Below, piece after piece: positions 42,127 to 50,232 of a stretch of DNA of 64,000 nucleotides. This DNA is from an uncultured Eubacteriales bacterium (GTDB taxonomy: Bacteria > Bacillota > Clostridia > Oscillospirales > UBA644). The stretch spans positions 1-64,000 of the forward strand of contig CAKSBH010000003.1 in assembly GCA_934438175.1 (NCBI GenBank), given 5' to 3'. Numbering within the stretch: position 1 is the stretch's first letter; each line of letters begins with the position of its first letter. Position numbers and translations under genes: made by a program. The notes beneath the pieces were generated by a model that searched no databases, had not been told where the DNA came from, and saw only the letters and a list, made by a program, of their open reading frames with translations.

Positions 42127-44904
42127 TCAATCGTTTGCCTTCATCGCTTCCACCATATCAACCTTCCGGATGGAGCGACGCATCAGAAGGTTGACCGCAA
42201 ACGTGAACAAAAGCGAAATCAGAAGGGCAAATACAAAACTCTGCGGATAAATCGTGCGTCCGAACATAATCTGATTGACTTCCACCGTCCGCACCACAAA
42301 GGCATGCAGTCCTACCCCGACAAGAAGTCCGACCAACGAACCGAGGATGCTGAGAACATTGGTCTCACGGAAAATATACCGTTCCGCTTCCCACTCATGG
42401 AAGCCGAGGACACGGATGGTCGCCAGTTCTTTTCGCCTTTCACAGATGTTGACGTTGGTGAGATTGTACAGCACCACAACCGAAAGCAGCCCGGCAGAAA
42501 GGATCAGCACCAGAATCACGGAATTGATGCTTTTGATGCTGTTGTTAAACGTTTTTTTGATATTCATGGTAGAACGGGCATACAGGGCGTGATCGCTTTC
42601 CAGCGCACGGGAAGACACAACCTCTCCGTCCGCACCGTCCGCCACACAGCAAAGAGCAACCCGGAAATCCGCATCCGTTCCGAAGGCGCTGCGGTAAGAT
42701 TCCGCCGAAAGATAGGCAAAGGAAGCAACATAGTTTTCCGCAATTCCGATCACGCAAACCTCCGCGCGGATGCCGTTCCCGTTTTCCAACGTGACGGTAT
42801 CCCCTTCCCGGATCTGCAACGTTTCGCACAGTTTTTCCGTAAGGATTACGCCGTTTTGAGAAAGAGAGAGCGAATGTTTTCCCTGCCGATGCCGGAGCGT
42901 CACAAAGGAAGAAAGTCGCGTCACGTCTTCCGGAATCAACAGCGTAACGGAATCCGAAGCATCTCCGATCCGGACTTTTCCGCTCTCCTGTCCAAAGGCG
43001 AGATAATCGGAAATCATCGCGGAATCCGTCAGAAAAGCATGAAGCGTTTCGTCTGAACGGATCGCCTCCGCCGAATCTGCCGCAACCATCAGCTCATACC
43101 GATAAATCTCGCCGAACTGTTTGTCGACAATATCGTTGATGGAGTCCTTCAAACCGAACCCCGTAACCAGCAGTGCCGTGCAGCCGGAAACGCCGATTAT
43201 GGTCATAATAAAGCGTTTTTTATACCGGAACAGATTCCGGCAAGTTACTTTATGCGTAAAGGACAAACGATTCCAGATCAACGGAATATGCTCAAGCCAG
43301 ATCCGTTTTCCTGCCGCTGGGGCTTTGGGCTGCATCAGACGCGCCGGACACGCCCTGCACTCTCCATAGCACGAAAACCATGTTGCCAGCAAAATGCTTC
43401 CCACCGTAACCAGAGCGACCGTGAGCACAAGATCCAGCCGGATAGGGGTAACCGTCTGAGGCAGAAAATACAGCATTCCGTAAGCCGAGCTGATTGCCTG
43501 CGGAAACAACCGGAATCCCACCGAAAAACCAAGCAAGCACCCCAAAACCGAAGAAAGCGTGCTGTAGCCCAGATATTCCCGCAAAATCTGTCCGGAAGAA
43601 AACCCGAGCGCCCGAAGGGTTCCATTCTGCGCACGGCGTTCTTCCACCAGACGTGTCATCGTGGTCAACGCGACCAGAAGGGCTACAACAAAAAAGAAGA
43701 CGGGAAAGACCTTGGAGAGGGCGGCAACCTTTCCCACATTGTCGGAATAACTGGAAAATCCCGTGGAATCCATCCGGGTCCGTACAATCCACGATCCGCT
43801 TTCCGCAGCCGCCAGACGTTCTTCCGCCTCGGCAATGGACTCCGAAAGGAACCGGACATCCGCATTCCGGTCCTCTCGCCGTTCGGTTCCCGCCCGGATC
43901 TCCTCTGCGGTCTTTTTCAGAAGTTCCGCAAGGGCAACCGCTTCTTCCCTGCCCGACGCTTTCAGAATTTCCGCAGTCTGCTCCAGTTGTGCGGCTCGTT
44001 CCGCCGCATCTTTTGTCAGATTTTCCTCCGTCCCGACAAGTTGCTGCAGCATAGCCAACGACGGCCGAAGAAGCCCAAGCTGCTCTTGCAGTTCCCGCCT
44101 TACTTCATCGGAACGGACGGGAACCCGCTGCGCGGCAAGCGCAAGAAGGACCTTCTCCTGTTTATGAATTTCGTCTTTATAAGCATCCCCAAAGGTGTTG
44201 CACGCAACAGCATCGGCAAACGTCACATAAAGATCGGTATAAAAATCATACGTAAAATAATCGTCGGTTGTATACACGTTCATGGTGATGCTGCCGGAGC
44301 CGACATTGGTCGGTTCACTTTCAATGCCGAGGCACATCGGCGCTTCCACAACGCCGACAACGGTCAGAACATCAGACCGGACCGAAGCTTTCAACACTTC
44401 GGTGTTGGCCTTCCCGTCTGAAAGAGAGAGCCGGCTTCCGATTTTCGGAGAATCTGCCAGATATTTTCCCGTTGTATTCTGAATGACACATTCATCGTGC
44501 TTCTGCGGCATGCGTCCCTCCGTCAACTTCACACGATTCAGCGGCATGGAACCGTCTTTTCCCACAAAAGCGAACACACGGGAAGTATACGTAACCTGGG
44601 TCTCACTTTCCAGCACAAGATCCGTGACACGGGCGGCGAAGAAACCGGAAACGCCTTCCAGCGCCGCAACAGCATCGGCATCCTGCTGTGAAAATCCAAA
44701 CATTGATTTGATGTCCACGTCGTACAACGCATAATCGTCCATGTATTGATCTGCCGTTTCATACATATCCGGTGAAGTTGCCGCAAGACCCGCCATAAAG
44801 CCGGAACCGAGAGCAACAATGAAAAGAATGGACAAAAAGCGGTTCATGCTCCCCAAAAGAGAGCGAAAAATATTTTTTCTTCTGGTGCGCTTCACGGTTA
44901 CCAC
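42127..44904 (-). CDS. FtsX-family ABC transporter permease
   Basis: 925 residues, GTG 44904 overlapping the ATPase stop codon by 7 bases (a GTG at 44895 is an alternative). One N-terminal helix, a large outside domain with a coiled-coil stretch (about residues 240-365), three helices with FtsX core near residues 395-515, a second outside domain, and three C-terminal helices with an FtsX core. This duplicated MacB/LolCE-like layout is used for lipoprotein, peptide or lipid extrusion and for sensing. Partner of the upstream ATPase. Confidence 0.9.
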   Translation of the reverse strand: MVTVKRTRRKNIFRSLLGSMNRFLSILFIVALGSGFMAGLAATSPDMYETADQYMDDYALYDVDIKSMFGFSQQDADAVAALEGVSGFFAARVTDLVLESETQVTYTSRVFAFVGKDGSMPLNRVKLTEGRMPQKHDECVIQNTTGKYLADSPKIGSRLSLSDGKANTEVLKASVRSDVLTVVGVVEAPMCLGIESEPTNVGSGSITMNVYTTDDYFTYDFYTDLYVTFADAVACNTFGDAYKDEIHKQEKVLLALAAQRVPVRSDEVRRELQEQLGLLRPSLAMLQQLVGTEENLTKDAAERAAQLEQTAEILKASGREEAVALAELLKKTAEEIRAGTERREDRNADVRFLSESIAEAEERLAAAESGSWIVRTRMDSTGFSSYSDNVGKVAALSKVFPVFFFVVALLVALTTMTRLVEERRAQNGTLRALGFSSGQILREYLGYSTLSSVLGCLLGFSVGFRLFPQAISSAYGMLYFLPQTVTPIRLDLVLTVALVTVGSILLATWFSCYGECRACPARLMQPKAPAAGKRIWLEHIPLIWNRLSFTHKVTCRNLFRYKKRFIMTIIGVSGCTALLVTGFGLKDSINDIVDKQFGEIYRYELMVAADSAEAIRSDETLHAFLTDSAMISDYLAFGQESGKVRIGDASDSVTLLIPEDVTRLSSFVTLRHRQGKHSLSLSQNGVILTEKLCETLQIREGDTVTLENGNGIRAEVCVIGIAENYVASFAYLSAESYRSAFGTDADFRVALCCVADGADGEVVSSRALESDHALYARSTMNIKKTFNNSIKSINSVILVLILSAGLLSVVVLYNLTNVNICERRKELATIRVLGFHEWEAERYIFRETNVLSILGSLVGLLVGVGLHAFVVRTVEVNQIMFGRTIYPQSFVFALLISLLFTFAVNLLMRRSIRKVDMVEAMKAND

Positions 44905-45599
44905 TCAATCCTTTCCACAGGAACGGGATCGGGGTTGATTTCCACACTCACCGCTTTTCCGTTCCGAATACGGATCACACGGTCTGCCAGGGCAGTCAAA
45001 GCACCGTTGTGCGTGATGATCAGAACGGTTTTCCCGGTAGAGCGGCAGGTGTCCTGAAGCAACTTCAGAACGGCTTTTCCGGTACGATAATCCAAGGCCC
45101 CGGTCGGCTCATCGCAAAGGATGATTTTGGGATTTTTCGCCAGAGCGCGGGCAATGGACACCCGTTGCTGCTCCCCGCCGGACAATTGGGCGGGGAAATG
45201 ATTCATCCGATCCTTCAGCCCTACTTTTTCCAGAGTTTCCGCCGCATTCAGTGAGTTGCGGCAGATCTCCGCCGCCAGCTCCACGTTTTCCAATGCCGTC
45301 AGATTCTGAACCAGGTTGTAAAACTGAAAGACAAACCCGACATCCGTGCGGCGGAAGTCGGTCAGCTCCCGTTCGTTCAGACGGCTGATCTCACGCCCGT
45401 CCAGACGGACCGTACCGGAAGTAGCGCAATCCATTCCTCCGAGAATGTTGAGAAGCGTTGTCTTACCGGCTCCGCTGGGGCCGACCATAACACAGAAATC
45501 GCCCTTTTCCACACAAAACGTCATACCGTCCAGCGCGTGAACCTCGTGGTCACCGGTTCCGTATGTTTTATACACGTTTTCAAATTCAATATAAGCCAT
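44898..45599 (-). CDS. ABC transporter ATPase, LolD/MacB type
   Basis: 233 residues. Walker A GPSGAGKTTLLN, LNERELTDFRRTDVGFVFQFYNLV (Q-loop and LolD-type motif), signature LSGGEQQRVSIARAL, Walker B IILCDEPTGALD. ATG at 45599 shares one base with the stop codon of the lipase gene (TAATG), so three genes lipase, ATPase, permease form one unit. Confidence 0.95.
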   Translation of the reverse strand: MAYIEFENVYKTYGTGDHEVHALDGMTFCVEKGDFCVMVGPSGAGKTTLLNILGGMDCATSGTVRLDGREISRLNERELTDFRRTDVGFVFQFYNLVQNLTALENVELAAEICRNSLNAAETLEKVGLKDRMNHFPAQLSGGEQQRVSIARALAKNPKIILCDEPTGALDYRTGKAVLKLLQDTCRSTGKTVLIITHNGALTALADRVIRIRNGKAVSVEINPDPVPVERIEW

Positions 45600-46726
45600 T
45601 ATCCATTCTCCTTTTCATACACCGCAAGCAACCGATCATACACAACGGGAAGATGTTGCTTCAGCAATTCCATTCCCAGACGTCCGTTTTCTGCCATCGC
45701 CGCTTTCCACAGATTCGCCAAAGACGCAAAATCACTTTTCGGAGATATTTCGGGAAGCGCAACTGAAGGCAGCGCATCGGAGGATTCCAGAGAAGTGAGT
45801 GCCGAAGAAAACAGAAGCATGACTTCAAAAGCCGTCAGCCCGTTCTTACTTTCTCCGGCGTCGGTCAGAGAGTGGCGGACTTCGTAATACGACGGAACAT
45901 CTGCCGAAATTTCCGAAAGAGTATACACAACGGTCTGAACCGTCATACGGTTCTCCATATCGGCATTCAGCAAGATATCCTGTCCGACGCGCCGATAGCC
46001 CCAGGACGCCAACGGCATATAGGGAACGACATCGGCAGGGTTGATGATGTTGAAGATATTTTCGCAAGCAACCGGAAGATCTCCCCGCACCGTCACCGGA
46101 GCTGCAAACGTATAGCAAAACACATTCTCCGCACCGTAACAGGCGTTCAGAAGCACTCCGAAAAGATTGGCACATCCGCCCCCACGGCTGTGTCCGGCAA
46201 CAACAAACAACGGATTTTCCGACTGTCCGGCAACGGATTGCACGTCTTGAAGCGCATCCTGTGCGGCAAGCAAAAAGTTTTCGGAAAACACCGCATCTTC
46301 CTTTCTCGACGGAGAAAAATCAAAGTTGGATGCCCATTCTCCGCCCTCGGTTCCCCGAAAAATGACCAAAACAAGCAACCGCTCCGTTCCCCGATCGTTC
46401 ATCACACGGGAAGCAACCGTATAGCCGGACGTATGCGAAACATCCTCGGCGGGTTTTTCGTAATTTTTCTGTATGTTCACCGAAAATCCCGCCTTCTCCG
46501 CAAGCGTCCGGGTCCGCTCGGCGGTGTGCCCGGAACAAAGCGACAATGCCACACGCGCAAAAGACGGAGAAAACGAGAAAGAATCATCCGGCAATACAAA
46601 CTCCGCGGCGGAAACCGTCAGGGACGGCGCATATGCAGAAAGCCCTCCCTCACATCCGCAGAACAGAAGGATCACACACAGCAGAACGCATAATACGCCC
46701 GCGCGTCGCACCGTTTTTCTTTTCAT
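45599..46726 (-). CDS. Lipoprotein of the class 3 lipase family
   Basis: 375 residues from ATG 46726 (GGAGG upstream). Signal peptide with lipobox-like LFCGC (acylated Cys at about 25), so it is anchored outside. Alpha/beta-hydrolase: FRGTEGGEW oxyanion region and nucleophile GHSRGGGCANL; an Asp in NPADVVPYMPL and a later His fit the triad. Acts on lipids or esters; substrate unknown. Coupled to a LolD/FtsX-type transporter. Confidence 0.8.
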   Translation of the reverse strand: MKRKTVRRAGVLCVLLCVILLFCGCEGGLSAYAPSLTVSAAEFVLPDDSFSFSPSFARVALSLCSGHTAERTRTLAEKAGFSVNIQKNYEKPAEDVSHTSGYTVASRVMNDRGTERLLVLVIFRGTEGGEWASNFDFSPSRKEDAVFSENFLLAAQDALQDVQSVAGQSENPLFVVAGHSRGGGCANLFGVLLNACYGAENVFCYTFAAPVTVRGDLPVACENIFNIINPADVVPYMPLASWGYRRVGQDILLNADMENRMTVQTVVYTLSEISADVPSYYEVRHSLTDAGESKNGLTAFEVMLLFSSALTSLESSDALPSVALPEISPKSDFASLANLWKAAMAENGRLGMELLKQHLPVVYDRLLAVYEKENG

Positions 46727-46846
46727 ATCTGCCTCCGACATCTTTTGAATTTGTTTCAGAGTATACAGTATAACATACTTTCAGAAAAAAGAAAAGTATT
46801 TTTTCTCAGATCTTTGCTGTCAACACGTCGTATCCACATACCGAAA

Positions 46847-46873
46847 AGGCAGACCGTTCAGGACGGTCTGCCT
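46847..46873 (-). terminator. Terminator at the end of the Opp operon
   Basis: Perfect 11-bp stem AGGCAGACCGT/ACGGTCTGCCT with 5-base loop. The stop codon of the last gene (46858-46860) lies in the loop. Minus strand side continues TTTTCGG. Confidence 0.75.
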
Positions 46874-47625
46874 TTTCTTGTTTCCTCTTTGTATTCGGTT
46901 AGTGTGATATATTTCGGCTGACGGCACTCCACCCCACGGCGAATCCATTCCGGAACGCTCAGCAGGGCACCGAATATCAGCACCGCCAGAAAAACCGGAA
47001 ACAGATACAAAACCGGAACAGGGATCCATGCCCATAATGCGCAAAGCAACGGAGAATTCTCCGGAGCCGAAACATAAAGATAATTTGCCGGGGCAAGCAA
47101 TCGGTTCACCCCGTAAGCAACGCAGGCAAGCGCAACCGCCATGCCCTCGCTGACAAAAAAACGGACCGTATCGGCACGGAAAAGATCAAGAGCATAAACC
47201 AAAATTCCGCCGACAACGAGCAGCGTCCAGGTAATAAAATAGGTGATCCGCTGAGGATCCCACAGTGGCAAGTCACCTTCGGAACCAATGGGAAAAAGCA
47301 ACGCCAACAACCCGACGGGAAGTGTGACATAATAAGAAAAATGATACAGCAACCGGTTCCGGAACAGAAGAGCGGCAAGCCCCAACAGGACGCAGATTAC
47401 ATCTGCCGACAGCGGAAGATCGGTTTGCGGAACAAAGGTTCCCGCTGTACAACCCCACAGCCCAATCCGCAATCCTGCTGCAACAAGCGCCAGCAGATTC
47501 AGCAAAAGCAACACTGTGCGACGGCTCTCCGTCCGGCTTTTACGCAAAAAAACACCCAACAGAACCGCGAGAACCGTGCCTGAGCACAAAGCACCAACCG
47601 ACCAGGCAGGTATAGACATCATCAT
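46858..47625 (-). CDS. Seven-helix membrane protein, YwaF/TMEM164-like
   Basis: 255 residues with about seven hydrophobic helices, as in the TIGR02206 (YwaF) family; NYLYVSAPENSPLLCALWAWIPVPVLYLFPVF near the end fits the family's C-terminal pattern. The human relative TMEM164 is an acyltransferase for ether phospholipids, but bacterial YwaF has no known function. Tandem ATGs at the start with AAAGGA upstream. Last gene of the Opp-type operon, 24 bases after the preceding gene. Confidence 0.7.
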   Translation of the reverse strand: MMMSIPAWSVGALCSGTVLAVLLGVFLRKSRTESRRTVLLLLNLLALVAAGLRIGLWGCTAGTFVPQTDLPLSADVICVLLGLAALLFRNRLLYHFSYYVTLPVGLLALLFPIGSEGDLPLWDPQRITYFITWTLLVVGGILVYALDLFRADTVRFFVSEGMAVALACVAYGVNRLLAPANYLYVSAPENSPLLCALWAWIPVPVLYLFPVFLAVLIFGALLSVPEWIRRGVECRQPKYITLTEYKEETRKGRPS

Positions 47626-47649
47626 GGGAAACCGTCCTTTCCAAAAAGA

Positions 47650-48903
47650 TCACGTTCCGGAACGAAACCTGGCAGACCATCCCTCCGCCGAAAGAACAAA
47701 TGACGCATCTTTCTCCGTATAACAAACCGTCTCCGGCACAAACCATACGGAATAAACTCCCTGATCGGCAAGGGCGATCAAAGCGTCTTCCGAAAGACTT
47801 TCGGCAAGATAAAGATCAACCGTATCCAACAAAACCTCCGCACAGGAACACTCCGGAGCATAAACAACCAGTTCGTTCGCCGCCGCCTTAGGAAGCCCGT
47901 CCGTCAATGAAATGTACGGAAAGCAAACGGTTCCGTCCTCGTAAGTATAATACAGCATAGAAGAAGACGACAGCGGATAATTGCGGTACATCACAAGAGA
48001 GACCGGCGTTTTGTATTCTGCCGTTCCGATGGCACGAACCTGTTTTCCGTCACGGACAAACAGCGTTTGGGATGTGGAACCGACAGCGGAACCGAGCATA
48101 CGGGAATACCCATCATACGAAGCAAGCATTCCTGCCGTATAGCCGGCGCTTGTCATCGCATCGACAAGATAGTCCAGAACAAAGGCATTCTGCATCCAGA
48201 AGAAATCCACAAAGGTCTCAATTCCGTTTTCTTCCGCAAATGCCGCATAATCCTCCCTCACAACGAGGCGGACGGTATGATCGGCAAGAAGCTCCAGCCG
48301 TACCGCATCCGGATCGGAGGCAAAGGTTGCGACATCCGCAAAAAAAGAACGAAGCGTATCGTTGCGGGAAGCATCAAAGTTTTCCGCTTCATAATCGTAG
48401 GTACACTGAAACAGACCTTTTTCCTGCTCATAGACCGGCGCGAGAAACAGAAGACGATTTTGCTTGCCGTCCAGCAGACGAAACGCCTGATACAGCGCTT
48501 CGTCCACCGTGACCGCTTCGTTGATATGTGCATTCAGATAAGCAATGCCGCCCGGAGCATTTGCATCGGCATTCACGTCAAAAATCCGATAGGCATCGGA
48601 CGCTTTTTCGGAATACAGAGCCGAGATCCGGCGCATCAGGGTTTTGGAAGACGTACCGCCGCTAAAATAATAAGAAAAGACAAAATCCGAAGCGCAACTC
48701 TGTGCAGAGTCAGATACGGAAATTTCCGTCCAGCCCGGCTCCATCGACAGCAGAGCGTTCAAACTGAACGCAAACGCAAGCCCTGCAATCAAAAGAAACA
48801 CAACAACCAGAACAAGCCGCAACCCAACGTGCTTGTCACTCACTTCAATGTGTTCCACCGGTTTGACGTTCGGCGGCCTTTTTTCTTTGGCAGTACGGTT
48901 CAT
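47650..48903 (-). CDS. Membrane-anchored protein, possibly ApbE-like, unknown
   Basis: 417 residues from ATG 48903 (TAAGGA 7 bases upstream; a TTG two codons earlier is the alternative). One transmembrane helix (about residues 28-48) and an outside domain of about 370 residues. The order of strands around DAMTSAGYTAGMLASYDGYSRML and LIALADQGVYSVWF loosely recalls FAD:protein FMN transferase (ApbE), where a similar stretch carries the glycine-rich flavin site, but the ApbE metal and flavin motifs are not seen. Nine bases after the OppF-like gene, so co-transcribed. Confidence 0.6.
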   Translation of the reverse strand: MNRTAKEKRPPNVKPVEHIEVSDKHVGLRLVLVVVFLLIAGLAFAFSLNALLSMEPGWTEISVSDSAQSCASDFVFSYYFSGGTSSKTLMRRISALYSEKASDAYRIFDVNADANAPGGIAYLNAHINEAVTVDEALYQAFRLLDGKQNRLLFLAPVYEQEKGLFQCTYDYEAENFDASRNDTLRSFFADVATFASDPDAVRLELLADHTVRLVVREDYAAFAEENGIETFVDFFWMQNAFVLDYLVDAMTSAGYTAGMLASYDGYSRMLGSAVGSTSQTLFVRDGKQVRAIGTAEYKTPVSLVMYRNYPLSSSSMLYYTYEDGTVCFPYISLTDGLPKAAANELVVYAPECSCAEVLLDTVDLYLAESLSEDALIALADQGVYSVWFVPETVCYTEKDASFVLSAEGWSARFRSGT

Positions 48904-48912
48904 AAACAATCC

Positions 48913-50217
48913 TTACAAAAGCGTGAGAAGCAGCAGAATGAGAAGCAGCAGCAACAGTGCTCCAATGACACCGAAGCCGAGCAAGGCACCCTTCCGGCAC
49001 GCCTTATAATTGCGCAGATAACGGAAATGCTTGAAAATCCACCCGGCGGGAAGACCGAGAACAGGAAGGAAGAACGACGCGATGGAATACCAGACGCTTC
49101 CGGTATCGTGAATCGGCGTTTCCAGAAATGCCGCTTCATCTGCCGAGTTGTTCTGGGCTTCCAGCAATTTTTTCTCCTCATGCGTAGCATCCGGCCCGAG
49201 AACGGTAACCGACTTCAGCGGGACATTCGTCTCCCGGATGGCTTTATATTCTTCAATTTCCTTTTTGTTTCCGTACACGTAGTGGTTATGCCCGATGCAC
49301 ACCATTTCCGGCTTATCCGTGCTGTAGTCGTGAACGGAAGGATCGTAGGTAAACAGAACCTTGTTCTTCTCCAGCTGCGGATCCGGAATCGGAATCGCCG
49401 AAATCAGCGAACGCGTATAGGGATGCAGCGGGAAATTGAACAGTTCCTCGGCATCGGCAATCTCAACGATATCACCCTTGTAGATAACGCCGATCCGGTC
49501 GGAAATAAACCGGACAATGGAAAGGTCATGCGCAATGAACAGGTACGTCACGTTGCGTTCCTTCTGGAATTTCTTGAGAAGGTTCAGCACCTGTGCGCGG
49601 ATGGAAACATCCAGCGCAGAAATCGGTTCGTCGGCAACGACAAGTTCCGGCTCCATGACCATGGCGCGGGCAAGTCCGATACGCTGACGCTGACCGCCCG
49701 AAAATTCGTGCGGATAGCGGGTCAGATGTTCGGGAAGAAGACCGACCTCTTCGATCATCGTTTCTACCTTGCGGACACGGTCTTTTTCGTTTTCAAACAA
49801 ATGGAAGTTGTAAAGTCCCTCGGAAATGATATAATCCACCGTGGCACGCTCGTTGAGCGATGCGGCAGGATCCTGAAAGACCATCTGAATGTTCCGGATA
49901 ACTTCCCGGTCAAGAGAACGGGGAATTTTCCCGGAAATCCGAACGCCCTTGTACAGAATTTCACCTGCAGCACACGGATTTACACGAATCACGGCACGTC
50001 CGATGGTGGTCTTTCCGGAACCGGACTCGCCGACAAGAGAAAACGTTTCGCCCTTGTATACGTCAAAGGATGCGTTCTTAACGGCGCGGTTCAGCGTTTC
50101 GCCCTTTCCGAATGTGATGTCCACATTTTTCAGAGAAAGAAGAATCTCTCTGCCGTTTTCATCCACAGGACCATGCTCCGGCAAATGTGCCGTACGCTTT
50201 TTTTCTTTGTTTTTCAT
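48913..50217 (-). CDS. oppF: Oligopeptide ABC transporter ATPase, OppF-like with membrane tail
   Basis: 434 residues; normal OppF has about 310-330. ATPase core: Walker A GESGSGKTT at 63-71, Q-loop VFQDPAASLN, signature EFSGGQRQR at about 171-179, Walker B LVVADEPISALD. After the core an extra C-terminal part of about 150 residues includes HPYTRSLISAIP and ends in two hydrophobic stretches (about 374-394 and 409-434), the last with almost only Leu, Ile, Gly. An ATPase with its own membrane tail is unusual. Follows the OppD-like gene by 15 bases. Confidence 0.9.
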   Translation of the reverse strand: MKNKEKKRTAHLPEHGPVDENGREILLSLKNVDITFGKGETLNRAVKNASFDVYKGETFSLVGESGSGKTTIGRAVIRVNPCAAGEILYKGVRISGKIPRSLDREVIRNIQMVFQDPAASLNERATVDYIISEGLYNFHLFENEKDRVRKVETMIEEVGLLPEHLTRYPHEFSGGQRQRIGLARAMVMEPELVVADEPISALDVSIRAQVLNLLKKFQKERNVTYLFIAHDLSIVRFISDRIGVIYKGDIVEIADAEELFNFPLHPYTRSLISAIPIPDPQLEKNKVLFTYDPSVHDYSTDKPEMVCIGHNHYVYGNKKEIEEYKAIRETNVPLKSVTVLGPDATHEEKKLLEAQNNSADEAAFLETPIHDTGSVWYSIASFFLPVLGLPAGWIFKHFRYLRNYKACRKGALLGFGVIGALLLLLLILLLLTLL

Positions 50218-50232
50218 CGCAACGGCACCTCC

